From Amborella trichopoda (Eukaryota; Streptophyta; Magnoliopsida; Amborellales; Amborellaceae): 64,000 bases of DNA. Positions 32,780 through 44,400 of the stretch are shown here, piece after piece (position 1 is the stretch's first letter; every line of letters starts with the position of its first letter). A model generated the notes under the pieces. The model had not been told where the DNA came from and searched no databases. It worked only from the letters and a program-made list of their open reading frames with translations. Made by a program: the position numbers and the translations under genes. The DNA lies in contig NW_006494789.1 in the NCBI RefSeq assembly GCF_000471905.2, positions 3,579,822 to 3,643,821 on the forward strand. The letters run 5' to 3'.

Positions 32780-34640
32780 TCTTTGACAGGTTGATTTCTT
32801 GGTGCGACAATGATGTCCCCCCTATTGATTAACCCTTGAATCACCCATTCAAATACAAGCAGTTTTGAGTATCATGAGCATGGTTTTGATGCCATTTGCA
32901 CCACTTGCTCTTATTTGTGACTTGAAATGATGGTTCAGATGGTGGCTGGAGATAAACTATATTTCTAATCAGGAGTAATAGCAGCACTTGAAATTATCTT
33001 CTCGCCTTTGGTTATTATTTTGAGCATTGGCTCTAGGCTAATCCCTTGGGTTTTGGTTCCGATTGTTGTGCTGAGTGGATGAACCTTGAGCCAGTCCATT
33101 AACGACAATCTCTTTAACCTGACTGAAAGCATTCCCCTTGTTATTGTTTTTGTTCTTATTTTGGGGAGTTGTTATCGGTTTATTATTGGGCCTGGTATTG
33201 AGGGGGTCCCTCTGGCCCTTTCATGTCTTGCCCCCTGCTCAATCATGGAGTCGAAAGAGTGGGGGATAAGACCTTGGTTGAAGAAGGTCATGTTTTTGGG
33301 AGCAGCATTCGCTAAGGCTTTGGAGATTTTGGCTAGGTTCATAACTGGACATTTTATTACCGACATCGCCGCCTTGCGAAATCGACTGATGAAATCCTCG
33401 AAGGATTCTCTTAGGTTTTGTTAGGTTCCACTGAGCTCGACCAGGGAGAGAGGTCTTGATATCGACCTGCTCAAGTGAAAGACGAATAGGTTGAACATCT
33501 CGTCTGGAGTAATGTGGGGTTGAGTGGACATTATTCTTTGATGCCAGTTCAAGTTCTTGCCGGTCAATGTTTGCAAAAATATGGCCTTCACCTGGTTAGG
33601 CCTGTTTGGCAAAGCTCGAAAGAAGAGGAGGTACGCATTGACGTGAGTATCTGGATCACTCTCCCAATTGAACTTGTTTCTAAATTTCGGGATGACAAAT
33701 CCCAAGGGAAGGTCTTCCATGCCTCTAAGGGTCTCATGAACATAGGCCGTTGGGGGTAAAATTTCATGCATGCCCATTCTTATAAGCATATCCTGCATTG
33801 CTTTTATGTTGGCTTCATGTTGGTTATTTGGCATGACAATAGGCCCACCGGTCGATGGGTTCCCAAAAGTAGACTGATGAGTCGAGAGTTGGGGTACATG
33901 TTGGCTTGCATGGGATTGACATTGACGAGCCGCAGTCATCGGGGCGGTTTGATACATTTGTACTTAAGGGGGGTACTGACCCATTGGTGTCACACCGATT
34001 GCAGAAATTGCATGGCCTGTTGGACTGGATGAACTACAAGGATCGATTGAAGCATTAGCTGACTTGTATGTGCTAGGGGTTGACTTATACTACTAAGTTA
34101 GTTTGGGATCGACCCTTAAGTTGGGGCATGAACGGTGTAACCTAGGTAACCTAGACTTTTAAGGTTACCTTGGATGCTCATCTTGCCTAAGGGTTGGTCT
34201 ACATTGACACCTGCGCTTTGTATAGTGTTCAGGTCATCACGTGTTGTACAATGGTGAATCCAGGCTCCGTTAGATCCCCTAAACCTAGATGGGTCTTGGT
34301 TTTGACGTCGTTGTTCCTCAGGGTTATCTTGGTGTGAGTTCTGAGAATGGGCATTAGATACTGTGTAAACTTCTTCCCTCACTCAACTTCTACATTAGTT
34401 TCCTAAAAGTCCCTGTAGGACGATGCTTGATCGGACCCCATGACTATTCATAGTTTTTCAGGTGGAGCCGACTTTTCGGAACGCATAGATTTCAGGATTA
34501 GGAGTGGACCCTTGGGACCTTACCTCTAATTGAAGACCTAAGCATTTGATAATGGATTGATCTGAGTTCTGTCGATATTCCCAAGGGATCACGGCATACT
34601 GGCTTTTAGGTTTGGGCAAGTTAAGCTTAGAGTCGGCCAT
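32780..34640 (-). pseudogene. gag: Gag of element 3
   Basis: Minus strand. An N-terminal piece starts MADSKLNLPKP (34640). The core lies at 33957-33172 in one frame with a single stop (33421): it has LGFVIPKFRNKFNWESDPDTH, LTGKNLNWHQ and, after the stop, NLRESFEDFISRFRKAA, the pattern of the retrotransposon gag domain. A nucleocapsid knuckle CKWHQNHAHDTQNC (complement of 32859-32900) is of the C-x2-H-x4-H-x4-C type. Frame changes lie between core and knuckle. Gag would form the virus-like particle in the cytoplasm. Confidence 0.85.
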
Positions 34641-34649
34641 GGAGAAATC

Positions 34650-36225
34650 ATCATAGTCACCTTAGGTGATTGACATGGTGATTGCTTTTGGTGGGGTTTT
34701 AGAATCTAGACTTAGGTAAGATCTAGACTCGACGACATAGGGCCGACCTAGCCTGACTCTAGGGGAAAAACCCTAACTGCGACTTAAGCTAAGACTAGAC
34801 TAGAATCTATACTTAGAACGGTGCGAGTCTCGGCTCGAACCAAGATTGGGTCTAGGTTTGAACCATGTGTGAACCTGGTTTGGACCTGGACTAAGCTGGA
34901 TTTAAGCATAGGTTTTGACCTAGGGGGTTGTGATAATCAGACTGAGTATGGACACAGACTAGATAAAAGGTTAAGACATGCACGAGCCCTAAGCTTGGAC
35001 CAAGAAGGGGGCCTAGGTTCGGACCAAGGGAAAACCTGGTTCGGACCTAGGCTAAGCTGAGTATAAGCAGAAACTTGGACCCAAAGAATTTTGATGATCA
35101 GGCTAGTTACGGACCCAGGCTGGATCAAAGATGAGATAGGAAGGACTCTTCGGCTAAGACCGAGAGGGCGCCTAAGTTCGGACCAAGGCGAAACTTGGTT
35201 CGAGCCTGGGCTAAGCTGGGTACAAGCCTGGACTTGGACCCAGAGGGTTAAACTCAGACCAAAAATGGGTCCGGACTGAGATTTAATATTAGCAAACAAA
35301 AATAAGAAAGCACAACACACGAAAACATTTGATCTAGATTATAGGTAGGCTTGGCTTGAGAGTAGGTTCCTAACTATTGAATGCGGCTAGCTTGATATAG
35401 GTCCCCACATAGGTCATGGCATCATGTTTTAGGATTTTCACTGGGTCCTACTATAAGTGGAGTTGCTGTGAGGCAATGGATTACGAAGGGGTGCACACAG
35501 TTAAAGTTAAATAAATCCCAATCGCCTCGACTCTCAGAGCTCGGTTCCCCTCATGCTGTTAACATGGATTTCGGGGGTTTTCGAAATATTTTTTTGTTGG
35601 TTTCCCGGGCATTCCAGGCCCGGTGTGTATTGGAGTGTGTAAAAAAACACGCAATCAAAATAATTGTCAAGCACACAATGCAATGAAGAAATAAAGCGAG
35701 CGATTGACACTAGTCTTTCCTAACGATGTGCACTTCAAGGTGAAATTCACTCGAAGCACAGTAGATGGAGGGGTAGGCAACCCCTAAGTAGGTACAATCA
35801 AGACTGTGAGACCAAGCACAGTCCATGCTAAGTCGAGCGTGGCTTGAGTCAAGGGTGACTGGAATGGGACACTGTTCAGGGAGGGTGTCAGCAACCGCCA
35901 ATGTATTTTATTTATTTATTTGTTTATTTATTTATTTTTTAACATTGATGAAACACAGTTAAACTAAGCATGGTGAAAGTAAGAAAAACATGATTTCAAT
36001 AAAAATTAACAAACTAAAATAAACTAAAAAAGCGAGGAATAGAATAGACTTATTTGAAGCAAAATATGTTTTTATTTTAAGCCAAAAATTGGTGAACATG
36101 AAGCCAACAGCTTCTGGAAGAGGCTTGTGGGGTCTCAGGAAAATTTTGGGACGACTGCAACTGGGCGACATGTGTGGTGTCGCCCGTGCGGCACTATTGG
36201 TGTCACTCTTACAGGCTAAGTGACA
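34650..36225 (-). other. Leader of element 3 with tandem repeats
   Basis: Non-coding. At 34800-35275 about three units of roughly 160 bp repeat GGTTCGGACCTAGGCTAAGCTG and GATAATCAGACT-type blocks. A (TTTA)n run lies at 35903-35940, and a GGGCGACAT hairpin at 36163-36185 with a decayed neighbour at 36188-36212. No gene is visible. Confidence 0.6.
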
Positions 36226-36243
36226 TTGCTGGTGGGTGCCAAA
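36226..36243 (-). other. Primer binding site of element 3
   Basis: On the minus strand TTTGGCACCCACCAGC directly follows the LTR end. It resembles the TTTGGCGCCCACCGTGGGG-type PBS of plant gypsy elements, with several changes. The tRNA cannot be named from this decayed copy. Confidence 0.5.
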
Positions 36244-36244
36244 C

Positions 36245-37396
36245 TATTTACAATGAAAATTAGACAGATCTTCTGACGAATATCTCTTAGATTTTGACAC
36301 CTTAAATTGATAAAAAATATTGTGCTAGAGAGTGGGATATATCGGATTCAGATCAGAGGCTAGATCTGCCTAGAAACGAGCATATCTGCTCTCAGATCTA
36401 TGGCAAAGCCAGCATGATCCAAAACATTAAAACAAGAGTTCAAAGTAGAAAACTGACCAAAATTAATCAAGATGAAATCAAAACAATAAGAAGAAGAAGA
36501 AGGAAAGGGTAAGAGAACAATACCAAACCGGGCTGGATGGTCTGGGATCCCCAAGCCTTCGAAGGCTCGCCCGTATCAGAACCGGCGTCCTCTTTGCCTC
36601 TCTGATTCAGAAGTTGACCAGAAGATCTCTAATTTTAAAGGGTTGTTGTGCCCTAGAGATGACTGAAGATGGTCAGGGTTTTTGGACCTATCCTTTCATG
36701 GCTTATGGTTTCTGAAGCTTCTGGTTAGGGTTTTTAGGTTAGGGTTTTAGGCTTAACTTTCTCTGAGCAAAGGGGCTAGGGTTTCAATCCCCCTCTCCTC
36801 CTCCTCAATGGCCATGAAAAAGAGGGTTTATAAGGGCCAAGGATCTATTGGGAAGAGCATCTTGCCATAACCAACAAAACCCCTAACCAAAGGTACCATT
36901 TTTGGGGATTCGAGTTTGGGCGACACTAGTGGTGTCGCATGGGCGACATGTCTAGTGTCGCATGGGCGACATGCCTAACATGGTAAAAACTAAAAGAAAG
37001 GTCAAGAAATCAACGCACAAAATAATTTCTAATTTGGCCTTGAACACACTAGTGGCGTCGCCCTAGTTGGTTAGGTGGCACTACTCGTGTCGCCCAGTCT
37101 AGGCTAGACGACACACTTGGTGTCGCCCAAACCAAAGTGGTCCAAACTAATAATTTTCACTTCAGGTGTGTTCCTCAGCCTCTTTTGAAGCTCTCAAAGA
37201 AATTTTGAGTAAAAAAGAATTTTCTACTATTTTTAATGGTTGTTTTGGTAAACCACGGCGTTTTCATAACTCTGAGTGAAAACAAGGTATCTGCAGGGTT
37301 CTAGGTAAGCAAAATGGTTCTAGGTCACAGGATAGGCTGTGTGGGCTATAAATTTGGGTTTACTAGGATAATGCGGTCCTAAGAGTTCAAGAGACA
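36245..37396 (-). repeat. 5' LTR of element 3, right end truncated
   Basis: Direct repeat of 20412-21535. The first 40 or so bases of the LTR (TGTAGATACC...) are missing: similarity stops near 37385 and array T resumes by about 37397 in a different phase from the left flank. A deletion therefore removed the element's border and some array sequence. It carries GGGCGACAC modules at 36918-36939, 36941-36962, 37045-37063, 37075-37095 and 37107-37128, and the TATA and telo-boxes noted for the 3' LTR. Confidence 0.8.
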
Positions 37397-40300
37397 CAGA
37401 ACAATAGCGAAAGAGGGAAAGAGAGGGAGGCATAATTATTTTGTCACGTACCAAATATTTTAAACATCTCCTAACCACATCTCATCTAAATTTAATCTCT
37501 TTTAAAAGTATAATCTTCACCTTCCTTATCTATTGAGAGAGTAAAAGAGAAAGAGAGGGAGAGGGAGAAAATATGTGAGAGATAAATATTGAGGGAGAGA
37601 TTTAAGGAAAGAGACATTCGATTTTAGGGGAGAGAAATTTAAGAAAAACAAAGCAGGAGAGAAATTTAAGTAAAAGAAAGAGGGAGAGAGGTTTGGCATT
37701 GGGAAAAGGGAGAGAGAAATATGGTTGGGAAGAGGGAGATAGAGAATGAAGATAGAGAAAGAGGTACAATGTTGGGAAGGGAGAATGGAGTGAGAAAGAG
37801 GGCAATTATACAAAATTCAAAAACACCAAATTCAAACAAAGTAAGAGGGAAAAAAACATGATCCAATCATCCAAATTCATCGTATATATATAGAGAGAGA
37901 GAACCGAGGAAAACTTAAGGGGACGATAAAGAGAGTTCATTGTATAGAGGGAGAGAAGATAGAAACTTTAAAGGATGATAGAGAGAGGTCGTTAGAGACA
38001 CATGTTTCATTGCTTTAAATTCATTGTATAGAGAGTGAGAAAAGAAAAATTTAAGAGGATGATAAAGAGAGTTTGTTGAAGAGAATGAAAGAAAGGGCAT
38101 GTTTCCTAGATAAGCTCATTCTAGAATTCTATCATTCTAATTGTAAGTCTCTCTCTTTCTATCAATTTTCTCTCTCTTTCTCTCAACACTCTACTTCTCA
38201 ATCCACACACCAATTTAAGAACTTTAGATTTCATTCTCACATGCTCTCGAAGTAAAATCATGTTTCCAAAATAGACTCTTTCTAAAATTCCACCTGTCCA
38301 TTTATCTGTCACGTGCTCTATCAATGCACCAATTCTATCAAAAGCGAAAGAGGGAAAGAGAGGGAGGCATAATTATTTAGTTACCTTCGAAATTTTTGGT
38401 ACATCTTCTGGTCACATCACATCTAAATTTAATAGTCTTTTAAAATATAATCTTCACCTTTCATATCTATTAAGAGGGAAACAGAGAAGGAGGGAGCAGA
38501 AGCGGCAGCTAGAGAGAATGGGAGAGTGATAATATGGGGGGAGAAATTTAAGGAAAGAGAGATTTAATTTTGGGGGTGTGATTTCAAGAAAGAAAGAGGG
38601 AGCGAAATATGGTGTTGAGAAGAGGGAGAGAGAAATTTGGGTAGGGAAGAAAGAAAGAGAGAGAACAAAGAGATAGAGATGTATGGTGTTGGGAAGAGGG
38701 ACAAAAAAATTTTGATTGGGAAGTGGGAGAGAGAGAGAGATTGAAGAACGAGAGGCATGGTGGTGGGAATAGGGAGAGAGGGAAATTATAGTTCATCATC
38801 ATTGAAATATAAAAAACACCAAATGCAAACAAAGTAAGAGGGAAATAACATGTTCCAAGGATCCAAATTCATCGTATAGAGAGAGAGAGAGATAGAGAGA
38901 GAGAGAAAGAGAGAAGAGAGAAACTTAAGAGGAAGAATGAGGGAGTTTGTTGTGAAGAAGAAGGGAAGAGAGAAATTTTAGAGAATGATAAAGAGATTTC
39001 GTTGGTGGTGTACATTCCATGGCTCTAAATTCATCGTATAGAGAGTAAGAAGATAGAAATTTAAAGAGTTTCTCGGAGAGGAAGAGAGAAAGAGCATGTT
39101 TTCTAGATAAAATCATTATAAAGTTCTATTGTTCTATTTACATCTCTCTCTTTCTATCAAATATCTCTCTCTCTTTCTCTCAACACTCTACTTCTCAATC
39201 CATGCTCCATTTTTGAAACTTTAGATTTCATTTTCTTATGCTCTTTAAGTAATATCATGTTTTCTAAATAAGCTCATTTTAAAATTCTACCTTTCCATTT
39301 ATCTCTCTCTTTTTCTCAACACCCTCCTTCTTTCTCCACGCACCAATTCTTCCAAGAGAGAAAGAGGGAAAGTGAGGGAGGCCTAATTATTTTGTCGCCT
39401 TCCAAAATTTTTGCACATCTCCTAATCACGTCCCATCTAAATTTAGTGTCCGTTAAAAATATATTCCATAACATTCGAGAGGGAAAGAGAGAGAGAGAGT
39501 GGGAGAGAAATAAATATGGTGGGAGATTTAATGAATGAGAGATTTAATTTTGGATGAGAGAATTAAGGAAAGAAAAGAAGGGGAGAAATATGCTGTTGGG
39601 CTGTGGGAGAGAGAAATATTTCTTGGCAAGAGATAGAGAGTGAGCACGAAGTGAGAGAGAGGTATGACTAGGAAGAGGGAGAGAGACAATGAAGGGAGAG
39701 ATAGGGAACAAACAAAAAGCACCAAATTCAAACAAAGTAAGAGGGAAATAACCTGATCCAATATTCCAAATTCATCCTATATAGAGAGAGTGATGAGAGA
39801 TACTTAAGAGGATGATTGAGATAATTTGTTGTATGGTGAGATAGAAAAGAGAAATTTAATGGGAAGATAGAGAAAGCTCGTTGGAGATGCATGTTCCAAT
39901 GCACTCAATTCATCGCATAGAGAGAGAGAAAAGAGAGAAACTTAAGAAGATGATGGAGAGAGTTCATTGTATAGAAGGAGAGAACATATAAGATTTAGAG
40001 GATGATAGAGAGAGTTCGTTGGGGATGCTTATTTCATTGCTCTAAATTCATCGTATAGAAATAGAGAAGAGTAAACTTTAAGAGGATAATAGAGTGAGTT
40101 CCTTAAAGAGGAAGAGAGAAAGAGCATGTTTCCTAGATAAGCTTATTCTAAAGTTCAATCATTTTATTTATATATCTCTCTCTTTTTATCAATGCTCTCT
40201 CGCTTTCTCTCAACGCACTACTTATCAATCCACCCACTACTTTAGAAACTTTATATTTCATGCTCTCATATTCTCTAAGTAATATCATGTTTCTTAAATA

Positions 40301-40459
40301 GGCTCATTCTAAAGTTTTATCTTTCCAATTGTCTCTCTCTTTCTCTCAACTCTCTCCTTCTCCATCCACACAACAATTCTATCAAGAGCAAAAGAGGGAG
40401 AGAGAGGTAAGCATAATTATTTTGTCACTTCCAAGTTTTATTGCACATTACCTATTCAC
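37397..40459. repeat. Tandem array T, middle piece (about three units)
   Basis: Units anchored by AATTATTTTGTCACC at 37434, 38371, 39384 and 40414, giving periods of 937, 1013 and 1030 bp. Each unit has the anchor block, a purine-rich half (GAGAGAAATATGGTGTTGGGAAGAGG), a TTCATCGTATAGAGAG / GGATGATAGAGAGAGTTCGTTG motif repeated about three times at roughly 90-bp steps, and a pyrimidine half with two copies of CTCATTCTAAAATTCTATC. The halves are nearly complementary in composition. All frames in it are composition artefacts. LTR D cuts the fourth unit at 40459. Confidence 0.85.
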
Positions 40460-41710
40460 TGTTTGAAGACATTTTGAAGCACCATGCTTCCCCAATGCAG
40501 AATAAAGAAAGAGAAGCCAGTCAATAAAGCCCAACAAAATAGTGGAAATTTCAATAATCTCAGAACGACCCCAGAACTGGTCAAGATCTCCATAAGGACT
40601 TCTAAAAGTTTCTTGCCAAGCTTCATTGTGCTCCGACATGTCTAAGGCAGTGCAGATTGAGAAGAAGTTTCAGTAGAATCAGCCTCAAACCCCTTGAAAT
40701 AGACCCCTATAACTGGAACCCTACTTTCGGAGAATTAAACGGCTATGGGACCACTACCATTGGATCTGGTACCGTTGAAAACCCCCAAGGGTCAAATTTC
40801 ATCTTAAACGAGCACTCCAGGAAAATGTTATAGACGAAAGATCGAAACAAGAGGAGCCTCGCACTATTCTTACGCGGCCACCCTGCAACTAAATTCAATT
40901 AAAGGGACAGTCATGAATAGTGACTTATGACACTTATATCTCCCTCATCCAAGATCAGATTCTGTTCAAATTGTCGGAGCGTGTTCATCTCATCGAGACG
41001 AGCATTTCGATATGTGGCACGCCCCATAACGACACCTGAGCGTTAAGAAAACCTAGGGAGAAGTTGTCGATCTGTGACGAAAGTAGTAGGACAATCAGTA
41101 GCGACATGCCTCGCTCGAGCGGCCGAATCACGATGCTCGTAAACCTGATCGATATCAAACCAGTTACACCACATGCGTAAAGCCCATGGCTATCACTAGT
41201 CTGAACCTCACACATGATTAAGTATCATATTTTGCACACCAAGCCGATGAAGTCACTGCAAATTTGACGCTGAGAATTCAAATTTCGGCCAAAACTCAAA
41301 AGTTACGAAATCTTCATCCGGGCAAAAAATCAAGCTTCGTTTATTGCCGCGCAATCATGAGGGCATGCTCAATGTGATCCAGCGAAGAAACCACATAAAA
41401 ACAACAAGGAACGAGCACACTATCGATCCGAAGTTTGTAAGATTCATCAAAAATTCAAGTCACATCATCGTGGCCTAAAAACACGATCCATAGCTCGAAG
41501 TTGGTATCAAATCGATTGCCAAGCTGAGCCCTTTAAGAAGACAATCATCTTTCGATCAAACGGGCACTAGAGCAACCGCGGATCATCCATGAAAGATCAC
41601 ACACGTTCCAGGGCAGCAGCAGGGACTGTTGTTGGCATTTAGCACCCTATTTTTCTATTGTATTTAATTCAGTCAAATCTTAATTTCTAGCAATTAGGTT
41701 TAATTTTGAT

Positions 41711-41746
41711 CATTCACCCATGTTTGGGCAAAACTCTACATATACC
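41711..41746 (+). promoter_or_regulatory. LTR D promoter
   Basis: CATTCACCCATGTTTGGG is followed by a slightly altered TATA, CTACATATACC. The same block in LTR E is intact. An AATAAAAT about 55 bases downstream could serve as the poly(A) signal at the end of R. Confidence 0.6.
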
Positions 41747-42169
41747 ACATACTATCATTGTACGCAGACCCTTACCCAAAGAGACTTTTGCTTAATAAAA
41801 TCTCTATTTCTTATTACTGTTGGGTCACATTCTGAGAGAGAGAGGAAGGAGAGAGAAACTTTTCGATCAGTATCTTTAGGCTCAAGGTAAATCTTTCTCT
41901 CTCTTCTCTTCCTTTCTTTCTTCTTCTCTCTCTTCTTCTTGTTCTTCTTCTTTGTCTAGGCTTTTCTCAGAGGCCATGGACGACAGTAGCAGTGTCGTGA
42001 ATGCCTCTTTCTTTCTTTCTTCTCTTGTGGTTTCACAAGTCGTGCATGCTGATGGCAGCACTCTGCGCGAGGTTCTTTCTCTTTCCTTTTGTTAATCTCT
42101 ATCTCTCGGTAAGGCTTGCAGACAACGCTGCTCATCACTATCCACAGATGTGTCTTTGAAATATCAGGG

Positions 42170-42470
42170 AGGGGCACAGATGGTGAAGCCTATTGCCGCC
42201 CACAGGGGTCTTCCCCTATTGCACGCCTATCATAGACGGAGATGCCTATTGCCACCCCGCGAAGGGTCATGGCAACACCTATCGCCGTGTGCCTCAAAAG
42301 GAACTCTCGTTGCCCATCGTTGTCCTCAGGTTTCTCTTGCATCCCACACCTATCGTCGTGTGCCTCAAAAGGAACTATCGTCGTGTGCTTCACAAGTGGC
42401 TATCGCCGCGCACTATCGCCGCCTGCGAAGGGGTGTGCTGCCTTCTCGTGATGCCAATGGCGATGCCTAG
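42170..42470 (+). repeat. Leader minisatellite of LTR D
   Basis: Five or so degenerate units around CTATCGTCGTGTGCCTCAAA and AGGAACT. The core CTATCGCCGT also appears in the minisatellites of LTRs A and F (CATCGCCGTCC) and, inverted, in the antisense leaders. Frames here (42150-42507) are repeat echoes. Confidence 0.65.
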
Positions 42471-43302
42471 CGCCACCTATAGTTCATTGCTCAACGTCAA
42501 GCCATGAGCAGTAGTGTCTAACATCGATCAAGGGCCATGACACTGATATCCACGACTGTGAATGGCGTTGCCTAAATGTCATCGATACCCAGTCTCTTTG
42601 TCGATTCGCGCTCCCTCCTCATTCTTTTCTATTCTCACTTGACCGATAGTAGACTCAGCCTGGCATTGCCATAGCAGTCTAGCTATCGAGTAATATTGTT
42701 GTCGTGTTGGTTATAAGTACCATGCCCGTCTTGCTGCCACACCAGATTAGAACAGTCATATCGCCTCGGTTTCGAGTAGTATTGCCGTTGTGCTGGTCCA
42801 GAGTACCATGCCCGTCTTGCTACCACTCCGAGTCGGTCACTAGTCTAGCTATCATGCTAGTCTCATCCTCTTATCAAGTTCCCTTCTCTGCCTTAATTCG
42901 AACCTTCCACTTCATCACCCTCACTAATGAATGTGCATTGCCCTAAGACATGGGTGGGTCCTTCGGCCCACTTGTCTTGCAAGTTAACCATAATAATGTT
43001 GTGAAGAAAACAGGGAGATTGCTGGTCAATGGAGACGATTATGAACCAGCTGAAGAAGCTGGGGGGCTTTCCATCGTGAGCTAAGAGGGAACCCACGTGA
43101 CTCAGCCCGAGTAGTTACAGACCCACGTGAGGTTGATCCCCACCTCACATTAAAATTCCTCTACCAGTAGTTGGACACCTGCCCTTGTTCTATGAACGAG
43201 GTTCCCAAGAGAGTGATCTCAGGTTTCGGGTCATTCGAACCCGAGACACGTGTCACCCAATCACCTAGATTTGAGGAGATGAGATCGAGGCACCTAACCA
43301 GC

Positions 43303-43320
43303 TTGACGACTCCACTTGGG
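43303..43320 (+). other. Primer binding site of element 2
   Basis: Two bases after the LTR end, TTGACGACTCCACTTGGGAC resembles the TGGCGACTC-x2-CTGGGGA type PBS known from Ogre and other Tat-lineage elements, where it is complementary to the 3' end of a tRNA (tRNA-Arg is reported for Ogre). It supports both the LTR border and the lineage. Confidence 0.65.
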
Positions 43321-44400
43321 ACTTATTACCGCTTCGTCGGTTCGCTCTTGTTTGATCAGTATTACCTTTTACTTTTTGCACTACTTTTTATGGCACCTGG
43401 GTTATTCAACTAATTCATCTGAGTTGGGGATTGCCTCATCCCCACACTCGTGACTATCCTAGGGAAGCGAACTGCTCAAGATTCCTTCCCTACACTCCTT
43501 CTGAGTCAGGACTCACAGTTTGGCTCCCAAGTTCTCTCCTCGATTGGTACGAGAAGGGACTTAAAGGTCACTGACTCCCTGCTTCCTCTCCCTAGTGGAC
43601 CCTCTACCAATGCCCCTTGCATTAGTAGCACAACTGTTACCACAGACAACACGCCTCTGCTATTGGCAAGTCCCTTGCCAGTCATATTGTTGAGGTACGC
43701 CTAAAGGCTGCCCTATCCGCTTTCACGAAAGGCAAGCAAATTGTCGTCGCCCCCCCCATATTCCTTTACCACCTCGAACCTCTCTACCTAGAGGCTCGAC
43801 ACATCGAGCCAAAGATCCTATGGCCACCACCTCTCTCACACACCTAAATGCTCGTAGTCCATCCACTCGAGCCACACCTCGGGGAAATTTTCATGCTACC
43901 TCGAGTTCGCATCCAAGGCTATGTCTTCTCGAGACAAACCCTGTGCGTGCTACTCATCTAGGGCAACGCCAATGTTGTGCCAGCTCGAAAACAAGAGGTT
44001 CGACCACTTCGTCCTCCCTCTCAGCACACACAGCCTCACCCTGTGAGAGATAGGCTCCTACCTGGTGCCTCACAGACACAAGCTCGTGGGTCTAGAACTC
44101 CCAAGGTCGAACTAGCTGATCGAGCCCGGGTTGACCTCAAGTCACCTAGACGGTTAACTCTAAAGGTGCACACGCACCAGCTTTGCAGGTTCCTCTCCAA
44201 TCCTAACTCAGACGAAGTCATGAACCAGTTCCTTCTTCTGTCACTCTTCTTTCACCAAGCAAGCATCGAGACCTGGTACTCAAAGGTTTCCCTAAGAGTA
44301 TCATCTTGAGTCAGCCGCCTCAGGACAGGCATGCACTCGCACCCAACAAGAGAATTCGAGGCAACCTCTAAGAAAGCAGCCCAGACTGCCCTTCGTCCTT
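43321..44400 (+). other. Leader or gag N-terminal low-complexity region
   Basis: Contains Ser/Thr/Pro-rich frames (43450-43704, 43820-44053, 43977-44309) that may be decayed N-terminal Gag, but frames switch often and nothing matches a known domain. Element 1 lacks this region, so no comparison is possible inside the window. Confidence 0.35.

Larger units (their letters stand above)
20412..37396 (-). mobile_element. Element 3: Tat-like Ty3/gypsy retrotransposon with antisense PMD-like ORF
   Basis: A minus-strand element of about 17 kb, inserted in tandem array T, which continues on both sides. Order on the minus strand: 5' LTR, PBS, a leader with tandem repeats, gag, PR, RT, RNase H, INT, a long 3' region with a plus-strand antisense ORF and a minisatellite, PPT, 3' LTR. 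The gypsy pol order (RT-RNase H-INT), the second plant-type RNase H, the large 3' region and the antisense ORF point to the Tat lineage. Many stops and lost catalytic residues show it is dead. Dispersed GGGCGACAC hairpins occur in both LTRs and inside. An assembly gap lies at 23192-23813. Confidence 0.85.
40460..43300 (+). repeat. Fam1 LTR D, 5' LTR of element 2, complete
   Basis: 2.84 kb, from TGTTTGAAGACA to GCACCTAACCA. U3 runs to about 41710, the promoter lies at 41711-41746, and AATAAAATCTC follows at about 41795. A donor-like CAAG|GTAAAT is at 41886/41887, then a pyrimidine tract to 41960. A leader minisatellite occupies 42170-42470, two units of about 95 bp ending in CCATGCCCGTCTTGCTGCCAC lie at 42660-42845, and the U5 end is at 43000-43300. 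An antisense frame in U3 (40985-41215) is shared with B and partly with C and E. Confidence 0.9.

Noticed and set aside
40455-40459. Target-site duplication of element 2 (TTCAC)
   Set aside because: The other end of the element is truncated, so the duplicate cannot be checked.
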